A model generated the notes under the pieces. It made no database searches. It was not told the DNA's origin and worked only from the letters and a program-made list of their open reading frames with translations. From Gracilaria gracilis (lineage: Eukaryota; Rhodophyta; Florideophyceae; Gracilariales; Gracilariaceae): 64,000 bases of DNA. A program made the position numbers and the translations under genes. The stretch spans positions 1,054,001 through 1,118,000 of the forward strand of contig JARGSG010000013.1 of NCBI GenBank assembly GCA_030374805.1, written 5' to 3'. How positions within the stretch are numbered: position 1 is the stretch's first letter; each line of letters begins with the position of its first letter. Positions 53,446-61,593 of the stretch are shown one piece after another.

Positions 53446-55347
53446 TCATTTCACAGTAAACGGGACGGGATTCCATAGCTTCAAAAGGTTTTGGACATAT
53501 TGTCCAAAGCTGGAAGAGTCAATGGTTCTAAAGATTCGTCTTAGTTCGTGAACAGGTGTGCCAGTTTGTTCGGCGAGCATACGCGTGAGACTTCTGAAAG
53601 ACATGTCCGAAAAAGCCAAGTTCCGCCCATGCGCTCCGATAACAGCCGTAGTGTATAGGGCTCGAACAAAAACCATACAATGTCCTGGATGAGCAGATGG
53701 CTTGAAGGAAAAAAAAGTGTGAAGTGACTGGGCTATCGACATGGGCGCTAGCTCCCTTCCGGTTTGTGTTTCTACGAGAAGAAAGCCTTGCTTTCCCTTC
53801 GATTCCTGCCGAGTCAGTATAGGTAAGATCACCCTTACATGGAAACCTAGATAGGCTACAAAACACGCGTGAAAAGTGATGTAGTGATCGCCATTTGAGA
53901 GGTTAATAGACAAAAAGTTCTGTTCGCGAGCGAATTGAATAACTTCTCTTAGATCTTCTTCCGTCGGAGCATGTAGTTCCGCATAGGTTTCTGCACTTTG
54001 AACGCCAGATGCGAGCACTGAGAAGACCAGAAAGTTCACAGCCCATTTCTGTGTCAAGTGGTTTGTGCGAGCAAGATTAAACTTCGCTGTTTGCTTACCA
54101 AATCTTGTCATGTCACTGACATACGTTTCCAATACCTCATCCAAAGCTGTACGAGATCGCTGGAAATGATCGAAGAAGTCCTGCCCTGTCATCTTTGGGT
54201 AAGCAGCTGTCAACGTTGGGTTCTTTGAGTTCTCATTGCACAGAGAAAGTTCTGAGGATGAGCGTCTAATAATTCTCACTTCCCCAACTACACCTTGCAA
54301 GAATTCTGATACCTTCAACAATGCTCTTTTGCACAATTTGTTGTTGCTCAAACAATCGTTTGCTACTTTGCAAACGATCAGGAGATTGGCTGCCTTCTGC
54401 CTGACAGTTCGATCCTCGCATCGGACCTGAAAGTAGCTGATGAACTTTTCCACGAGGGACATCTTCATGATGTTTTCGAACAGAGGTTCTTCCTTCCATA
54501 CATCGTATTTTGAACACATCGTACTTGCAACACACCATCGTAAGAATTGAGATATAATTGTGGTCAGGAGGTTCTTCTCCCTTCTTGATTCTGCATCTTG
54601 AACTGCCGTTTTTAGATACGCATTCAAAACTTTGCGAAGACCGAGACAATTGTTCATGGTTATACCTAAGCCTTCATAGACTGACCGGCCCCTTCTTGCC
54701 CTTGATCGGAGTTCGAGCCGAGCTTCGGCATTGGTAAATATGTCCGGTTTCCTTCTTTCTAGACGCCTGAGATGGGCCGTCCACGCGTTTTTCGCTCTTA
54801 TCCGAGAGTCCGAACCCCCTAGTGATCTGGGACTGATCTTCAGAGCCATGCTAGGCCTGGAAGGCTTCCTGTTACTTTGAAAACCAGTATGCGTCGACAA
54901 ATATTCCCCGAGGGACACTTCTCTCTGTCCAGTACCATCACCATCATGATTAGGAGAAAGAAAAAAAGTTTCAAGACCACCGTCGTCTACTTCGCTACCG
55001 TACCCATCTAGATGATTGCTTTCAAGATTCTCTTCGGAACGGCGGGCTTTCGATAAGCGACGGTTGCTCCGTTTGCCACGGTTAGCACCTATGGCCCCTG
55101 ATCCCTGAGTAATGGTTCTTTCCCCTCCGTCTGAAGAAGAGGCCTCCCCCAGATCATCCTCCACCGCAGTTCTCCCCCATGACTGGTTGTTGTCTGCAAC
55201 TCGATTAGCAAATCGAAATCTTCGATCCATCTTGGAACGCGTAGAGAGACCACGGGAAATCGCCCTGTCCCCGTTCATTTCGTGCGTGCGTCGTCCTCCC
55301 CGCCGCGTTAGGAAGTACCAGAGGCCGCATGTCAATATGACAAGCAC
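53446..55347 (-). CDS. YR-3, tyrosine-recombinase-like protein
   Basis: 633 residues, uninterrupted. It starts with a hydrophobic MLVILTCGLWYFL; the second Met at residue 24 is an alternative start that would avoid it. Residues 24-165 are charged and low complexity; then the shared core-binding region (YEGLGITMNNCLGLR, SQFLRWCVASTMCSKYDVWKEEPLF). In the catalytic half the first Arg site reads GVQSAETYAEL (Arg lost), the HxxR box reads VFVRALYTTAV (Arg kept), and the end has FGQYVQNLLKLW with a Tyr. The loss of the first Arg suggests a protein that may bind DNA without cutting it. The gene faces away from YR-2b and lies next to the APH copy. Confidence 0.58.
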   Translation of the reverse strand: MLVILTCGLWYFLTRRGGRRTHEMNGDRAISRGLSTRSKMDRRFRFANRVADNNQSWGRTAVEDDLGEASSSDGGERTITQGSGAIGANRGKRSNRRLSKARRSEENLESNHLDGYGSEVDDGGLETFFLSPNHDGDGTGQREVSLGEYLSTHTGFQSNRKPSRPSMALKISPRSLGGSDSRIRAKNAWTAHLRRLERRKPDIFTNAEARLELRSRARRGRSVYEGLGITMNNCLGLRKVLNAYLKTAVQDAESRREKNLLTTIISQFLRWCVASTMCSKYDVWKEEPLFENIMKMSLVEKFISYFQVRCEDRTVRQKAANLLIVCKVANDCLSNNKLCKRALLKVSEFLQGVVGEVRIIRRSSSELSLCNENSKNPTLTAAYPKMTGQDFFDHFQRSRTALDEVLETYVSDMTRFGKQTAKFNLARTNHLTQKWAVNFLVFSVLASGVQSAETYAELHAPTEEDLREVIQFAREQNFLSINLSNGDHYITFHACFVAYLGFHVRVILPILTRQESKGKQGFLLVETQTGRELAPMSIAQSLHTFFSFKPSAHPGHCMVFVRALYTTAVIGAHGRNLAFSDMSFRSLTRMLAEQTGTPVHELRRIFRTIDSSSFGQYVQNLLKLWNPVPFTVK

Positions 55348-55512
55348 CTTCCATGAAGGAAAGTTTCAAACACGATACTAGGGCCCTCGTTTGGTACATT
55401 GTATGACGATTTCCTCCAGGTCTACAGCGCTTCCAACCGATGTTCATTACGTACTGAACCAGGGTAGTTGGTCAACATTGGGGGACTTTTTTGAGGCAAA
55501 TCGTTGAAAATG

Positions 55513-55538
55513 AGTAACGTACGCAGCGTAACGTTACT
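55513..55538. promoter_or_regulatory. Inverted repeat in divergent region, copy 2
   Basis: Same AGTAACGT...ACGTTACT pair as at 47867-47892. Confidence 0.4.
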
Positions 55539-55624
55539 TGCAGTCCCAAAGTTTATAGTATAAACCCGTAGCACATCGTGACCCTAGGATTCCTGTAACC
55601 GTTGTGACATTACACATGGCATAA

Positions 55625-55936
55625 ATGCTGGACGATGTCGGCGGTGAGGACTTCGGCGATGGAGATATCGAGGGCAATGAGATCAACGATAACGAGCACA
55701 TGGGATACAGATCATCGCGAGATGTACCTCCAGGCCCGAGAACACGATGGAAAAGGGCCGGCTGGTCGAAGGTGCGCGGCATCGGGAAAAGGGAGGAACG
55801 TATTAGGCCTTACTATCATACTGGGTCAAAGCTCACGGGCTCCAACAGAGACGCGAACGGGTATGGAGGTTGCGGATGGTCGGACGGCTCTAGGGTCGGT
55901 GGGGCACGGCAGACAATTGCATCCCGAAAGCGTTAG
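55625..55936 (+). CDS. Hypothetical 103-residue basic protein, copy 2
   Basis: As at 47979-48290, with one Gly-to-Glu difference near the start (MLDDVGGEDFGD). Unrecognised; coding doubtful. Confidence 0.27.
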   Translation: MLDDVGGEDFGDGDIEGNEINDNEHMGYRSSRDVPPGPRTRWKRAGWSKVRGIGKREERIRPYYHTGSKLTGSNRDANGYGGCGWSDGSRVGGARQTIASRKR

Positions 55937-56028
55937 ACAACTGCTTGTGCAGACGTGACGAAGAGAGAGCGAGACGGATTAATCTCATCACCAGGCGGCT
56001 TTGCGTGTTCGCGCCTTTTTCTTGGCCA

Positions 56029-56352
56029 GCAAGGCATGACAATGCTTGTCTGCACCGCCGGTATGAGGGATAACCTTACATAGCCCTGTATCGGAGCTTT
56101 AGGATTCTGAAGGCCTTTACTGCTGTTTTTCCCGCGAAACATCGTCTCGGCTGACCTATACGAGGGTTAAAGGTTAGCCACCGCTGTACTACTACCTACG
56201 AAGGAAACCATCGAGCTCTCTATCGTAAGTCGTCCAACACGGGTCTGGTCGTCCTTGAATGCGAGCGTCATCCGACAGGCTCAAGTTCAATTCAATTCTC
56301 GCATATTGCGCCCTCTCTTTCGTAGACGGGTATTTGGAGAGAAAGGGTCGTT
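56029..56352 (+). promoter_or_regulatory. YR-2 leader, copy 2
   Basis: Identical to 48383-48706 by eye. Confidence 0.48.
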
Positions 56353-57882
56353 ATGATTTGCAAGGCCAGAAAAAGGAGAACTGGAGCTCAGCAGCGAGGT
56401 GGGCGACGTTTGCAGACCAGGGTAGAAGACAGGCAACATTTGAACGGAGTCACTGATTCCATATCAGGGTCTGTAGAGGAATTGTTTCGTGTTACCCTCT
56501 GTCCTCAGTCTCCAAGAGAGTTGTGGAACAGTCGTGTTAAACGCTTGAAACGCAGCAGGCCAAGCTTTTTTACAAGCAAGGAAGCTAGGCTTCAAATCAC
56601 ATCGAAACTGCGACAAGGGAAACCCATGTATGACGGGATTGGTGTCACTTTGGCGAACTGCCTTGGCTTGAGACGAGTTTACGATGAAAGCTACAGGGTT
56701 AAGGACACATTGAGGATTCGTGAAGGTCGTGTAGGAGAGGAGTTTAACAGGGTCGCGATCACAGTGTCACAATTGCTGAGGTTGGCCGTCGTCATGTCAG
56801 TGTGTAATGTCTCAGATGTATGGAAAGAAGAAACTCTTTTCAACGTAATTTCAAGTCTGCGTCTTGTAGAGGCTTTCACCAATTACATCAGAAAACGATG
56901 TTCTCCGAGCACCCTGCGAGCGAAGTCGAATTGTCTTAAACAAGTTTGTCAGGTTGGAATTCAGATCTTAAGTTGCGAAAAGCAGAAAGACCGTCTCGAA
57001 CTCGTGGCCGTTGTTTTACGAAACACAGCATGTGCCGCGCAGAGGCGCTATCGCAATGTTTGTCAGCGCAGAAAATCAGCTGAGTATCGCCTAGCATCTG
57101 GTAAGGCGCTCTCAGAAGATGAAGTCTATCAAGTTGTGGAATTTGCGGAGGACCATCTTCTTGCCGTAATGGAGAAACACGCAAACTACGAACGAGCTGG
57201 ATATCCTAATGATTTTACAGCCGAGCTTATCCGCAGCAATATTCTCCATAGCTGGTGCCTTAACTTCTTGGTGTTCCTAATAACTTGTGCGGGAGGACAG
57301 CGCCCGCAGGTTTTTGCTCAACTGCAAATGTTGTCCCAGGATGAATACCAAGAACTGTTTGAAAGTGCGTATGAAAGAAACTTCGTAGAGCTACGAACGA
57401 TACGAGAGAAACGGAAACGGGAACCTGCATTGCCTCACGTCATTTTCCCAGCTTCGATAATTCCCTACCTCAAGTTTCACATAGACGTTATTCGACCTGC
57501 GATACCGCAATCGCGAAGAAGTACAAACGTTGTGGAGATAAACAGTTTGATGCTGCATTCAGAAACTGGCCGAGCTTTGAAGCCATTTGACGTGTCTCGC
57601 GCGTTGCGTGAGTTTCTATGCTCGAATGATTGTGAGCAACGAAAGATCACCACCATGGGCTTCAGGGCAAGCTACGCGACAATGATGTTGCATCTCTATC
57701 GTCGAAGGGAAGCGTTTTGCGGTTTGAATGAGCAGCAGTTTCTCAGAAGACTTTCGATGCAAATGAATACCTCACCCGAACAGTTAGCGAGAACCTACAT
57801 TGCTCACAATCCTGCCGACATGGTTGACGAAGCAAAAGAGTTTGTCGGGGTCTGGAATTCCATTCTGGGTCATCAAGCATAG
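56353..57882 (+). CDS. YR-2b, tyrosine-recombinase-like protein
   Basis: 509 residues, differing from YR-2a by one residue that I noticed (Ala41 to Val, a C-to-T change). Same motifs: Arg317 in GGQRPQ, Arg438 in GFRASYAT, Tyr482 and His485 in TYIAHN. Two intact copies 7.6 kb apart in the same orientation. See YR-2a for the reading of the active site. Confidence 0.62.
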   Translation: MICKARKRRTGAQQRGGRRLQTRVEDRQHLNGVTDSISGSVEELFRVTLCPQSPRELWNSRVKRLKRSRPSFFTSKEARLQITSKLRQGKPMYDGIGVTLANCLGLRRVYDESYRVKDTLRIREGRVGEEFNRVAITVSQLLRLAVVMSVCNVSDVWKEETLFNVISSLRLVEAFTNYIRKRCSPSTLRAKSNCLKQVCQVGIQILSCEKQKDRLELVAVVLRNTACAAQRRYRNVCQRRKSAEYRLASGKALSEDEVYQVVEFAEDHLLAVMEKHANYERAGYPNDFTAELIRSNILHSWCLNFLVFLITCAGGQRPQVFAQLQMLSQDEYQELFESAYERNFVELRTIREKRKREPALPHVIFPASIIPYLKFHIDVIRPAIPQSRRSTNVVEINSLMLHSETGRALKPFDVSRALREFLCSNDCEQRKITTMGFRASYATMMLHLYRRREAFCGLNEQQFLRRLSMQMNTSPEQLARTYIAHNPADMVDEAKEFVGVWNSILGHQA

Positions 57883-58914
57883 CATACGATCAGGACACAT
57901 AGTCTCGACTGTGACATCAACATGCATAGATCTTGCTGCTGAGTTATCGGGAGAAGAAGAACAAGCCTTCCGAACACTGTCCGTTTTCGACGTGAATATG
58001 GTCGGAGCGTATTCCCCAGGACCAAACTACAACACCTACATACATACCAGATCGAGTACGGGAAAGAGTTAATGACGAGCGACATAGTGTAACAAAGAAG
58101 ATGAGGCGCCAAGAAGAATTGCGCAGTCGTCAGTATTTAGGATGATGCGATAGTCCTCCACGATAGCGGCTTCTTTCTCCGTTTCTCAATCCCGTCAGTA
58201 ACTTTTTTCTTGTACTTCTGAACGATTCGATCAAACCTTGCATCTTGTGTCATGTTCATAGACGTGTTACCCGTAGTCTCTATCTCAAGGCCGTATTTGT
58301 GACTAACTTCATTGCTCATTCCGAAAGTCACAAGTCATCACTTTTTACGGTAGTTGGTTAACATAGTCATATATTATCGTTCTGCTGTGCCTTCCACACA
58401 AGGTTCGCAAACGATCCTCCATCTGGATGTAGCAAACCAGTCCGCAAAGTACGCAAAGCCTCGACCTCATTTCGTACATACATCTTTATGAGCTCCATTG
58501 GTAACATAGTTAATAGTTTTCAGCGATGTATGGTTGCTTGTGGTCAATGGCCCATTGACTCATTGTGCATCGCACAGGCCTTGCTGCTTTGCTGCACTAC
58601 AGTTGCACTTGTTCTCGTGTCGTTGTCTCCAAACTTTTAAACACTGTTCTGCTGTTGTTGCTGCTGCCGCTCGCTGCGCCGCTGTAGTAAAATACGCTGC
58701 GTCCCATATTCAACTTCATGGTGGGTGCGTTGCATGTGAGCGCGCCTCACAATTTTGCTACCCATCCCGCCCCCACCACTACAAGAGGGTGTTTATCGGC
58801 GGCCCGTCTTCCGAAAATGATGAACAAAGCCTCGCGATTAATTCGGCCGATACGGCTCCCTGTCGACTGCGTCATCAATGATGGTGGACCATTGAGAATG
58901 GGAGAAGGTAAAGT

Positions 58915-59154
58915 TACCGTTGGTACCAACGGTATCTAACAGCAATCCACGAGTTCGCTCTATTTCATGCGTCATCGTCGCCATCGTACAAAATGGACAG
59001 TTGCTCTTCTGTACAATGTGTACAGAAGAAATGACTTAAATTGACTAGTATGGTTGAGTTTGGCTATAGTGAGTGAGTCAAGTCTTGCCTTGTTCTTAGC
59101 CACCAAGTAACTTGTGACTGACTTTAGTGGGTCCCATTAAAGTCAGTCACAAGT
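58915..59154. repeat. Cluster of three palindromes, copy 2
   Basis: The same three palindromes as at 51269-51508, unchanged. Confidence 0.85.
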
Positions 59155-59246
59155 ACTGTCCACGAACTCTTCGTTTCTTCATTCCGTCATCTTTCAATCT
59201 CGTGCGCGATTTCCAATCTGCTTGCTCAGGTAACAAGTTCCGCCGG

Positions 59247-59483
59247 TCACTCTCGGCTCGAATGACCCTTTCCACGGAGCAGGTAGCACCGTACTTCCTC
59301 CTCCTCCGCGCAGTCGTGCGACATGTGTCCTTTCAGTCCGCAGAACGAACACACCACATTCGCAAAGTAGATAACGAAAGTCGTATTGCAGTACGTCAGC
59401 GCCGCCGTCATGAATCTGCTTGTCCAGTTGCATTTGCTGCCCGTCCTCTTCACTGCTGCTGCTCCCTCAAACAATAAATTCAC
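59247..59483 (-). CDS. Small CCHC zinc-knuckle ORF, copy 2
   Basis: Identical to 51601-51837, with CSFCGLKGHMSHDC. Confidence 0.4.
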   Translation of the reverse strand: MNLLFEGAAAVKRTGSKCNWTSRFMTAALTYCNTTFVIYFANVVCSFCGLKGHMSHDCAEEEEVRCYLLRGKGHSSRE

Positions 59484-60018
59484 TCATCTCCCTGTCTGTG
59501 GTTTGTTTGAGAAATCGTGAGTCCCCGCGTGTTCCCACCCGGTCGCTTGCTGTAAAAAGAAGCCCACGCTCGTTTTGCGACAAACGTGGTGTCTATAGTT
59601 GTCTGACTTGGCTAGCATCTGCTCTGCTCGTAACGCGAGCGAATGAAAGTAGTGCTGTGCAATTTCGCGTCCGCGCTAAATTTGCGCGCCGCCGTTTCTC
59701 TCCCACGTGCGACTCAACCATGTGCGGTGCGAGTTTTCGTTGAGGAGGATCGCCGACGTAGTAGTCGTTGCTTGCTACTGCTTTCTATCCGAAAGGGCAA
59801 TAACAATCAGCCGAACTTTCTAGCGCAATGCACAAGCCTTCGTCAGTCTTCCTCATGTCTTTTCTTCGTCAACGTGCGAACGGCTTCGACAAGCCAAATG
59901 ATAACGACAGCTTTCTCCGCAGACGCCGTCGGCGTCTGACGCCGCACAGCGTGCGATTCTATCTAAAGGCTTATTCGTGTCACAGTTCTTGAGCAATCTT
60001 TTAAGTGCTGCGTGACAT

Positions 60019-60368
60019 TTGTTAGCTGTACAGGCTATCATATCACTGGGAAGTCGGTCAGATGGTAACGGTAACGCCCAATGTGCCGTTGTCTTTGCCA
60101 AAACAATTGAAGCTCGTCCAGCTGAGCCCGAAGTGACAAACCTGGTTTCATCATTCTCCGACGTCGTACCAGCTGTGTTGGGTGTCGATCTCGAAACCAA
60201 CACATACTTGCAGGTCAACGGAGGAAACTATGACACCACATCTCCTGATCCAGTAGCCTTAATTAATGCAGTGGCGAATCTACATTTAGAGTCACTGAGC
60301 CTTATCCGAAAGTTGGAATTTTGTGGCGTTCAGAGGGTGGACTTGGCGTGGGTTTCTGACGCTATAAA
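60019..60368 (+). pseudogene. APH-fold phosphotransferase, copy 2, N-terminal part only
   Basis: The N-terminal lobe as in copy 1, cut off at SDAI where the sequence switches at TATAAA to a copy of 47919 onward. The HGDLH loop and DWG motif are missing, so it cannot work. Confidence 0.62.
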
Positions 60369-60755
60369 CCCGTAGCACATCGTGACCCTAGGATTCCTGT
60401 AACCGTTGTGACATTACACATGGCATAAATGCTGGACGATGTCGGCGGTGGGGACTTCGGCGATGGAGATATCGAGGGCAATGAGATCAACGATAACGAG
60501 CACATGGGATGCAGATCATCGCGAGATGTACCTCCAGGCCCGAGAACACGATGGAAAAGGGCCGGCTGGTCGAAGGTGCGCGGCATCGGGAAAAGGGAGG
60601 AACGTATTAGGCCTTACTATCATACTGGGTCAAAGCTCACGGGCTCCAACAGAGACGCGAACGGGTATGGAGGTTGCGGATGGTCGGACGGCTGTAGGGT
60701 CGGTGGGGCACGGCAGACAATTGCATCCCGAAAGCGTTGACAACTGCTTGTGCAG
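60369..60755 (+). repeat. Third, partial copy of the YR-3/YR-2 intergenic region
   Basis: Matches 47919-48306 (offset 12450) with a few substitutions and a 1-nt deletion near 60739, and ends at TGTGCAG. It includes a third copy of the 103-residue frame (60429-60740). The left junction has 6 bases of microhomology, TATAAA, shared by both parent sequences. Confidence 0.88.
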
Positions 60756-61593
60756 GTTCCTGTTGGGGAGCACGCCCGGGTTGGGTCTCTGGCCTTTTGT
60801 TGGTTAGATTTCAATCTATTCCCACCAAATATGTCGTGTATTTTCCACGGCCCGACGCCGAACGGTATATATTGCCGGCGTCGAGCTCGCAGCGCGCACG
60901 GTAGAAGTTTCGATCTGCGGCAGTCTTCTTCCACACGCTCCTTGGTCTGGTTTCTGACAGGCAAACCGTGGCATTTAACGCGCTGCCGTAGCGAGGCGCG
61001 CCACACATGGGCAGTGCCGGCCATGGCGCTTCTTGACGCAGTTTTTCTGTTGTCGTCGCGCATGACCAGGTCTTACCATTCCCCTAATTCCCCCCTATTC
61101 TTGTTCTAATCTCCCTTTTTACCGATTGTTATCAGACGCACTCTCACTCGTCAGCCAAAAGAGTGTGTTTTACGTGAACGCAACGGTGGTGTGTTCGAGT
61201 GTCACGGCAATGGCCTCACGTGTGGAAGAGAGCTCTGTCGCCCCATAGGGTTGGGGTTGATGCGTTTGGAAGGATGCCGTGCGATGTCCCTCAGGGACGC
61301 GAGTGGTGTCAATAATGATTCTGGGTTGTGTGTGTGTGCGAAAGCACAAAGTGTACAAGAAGGTTCCGGCCTGTACCGTTTCTTTATATTCATTACGTCG
61401 TTTAGTGCGGGTCACAATAAACGCGCAACCCTGTGGAGGATGGCCCTTTGGTTTGCGCTATATTAATCCTCCTCCAAAACTGTGTTGGCTGCCGCAGGTA
61501 GATGTTGGCGATCTTTTGCTTCACGTGTGCCCCTTGGCGATGCACGGCGATGATTTCCGCGACAGAGCGCGATCGAAACTTCGATTCCTTTGC
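60756..61593. other. No supported gene
   Basis: The frame on - at 60620-61063 overlaps the repeat and has no motif. Frames 61170-61466 on both strands are unrecognised. The sequence is GC-richer than the AT spacers. Confidence 0.5.

Larger units (their letters stand above)
55010..60368 (+). repeat. 5.36-kb near-identical repeat, copy 2
   Basis: Same content as 47364-52722. It is preceded by the YR-3 catalytic part rather than the SIM-containing tail, and ends inside the APH gene at TATAAA (60363-60368), where it joins a third partial copy. Confidence 0.93.

Noticed and set aside
60620-61063. 147-residue frame on -
   Set aside because: It spans the boundary of a repeat copy and unique DNA and has no motif; likely chance.
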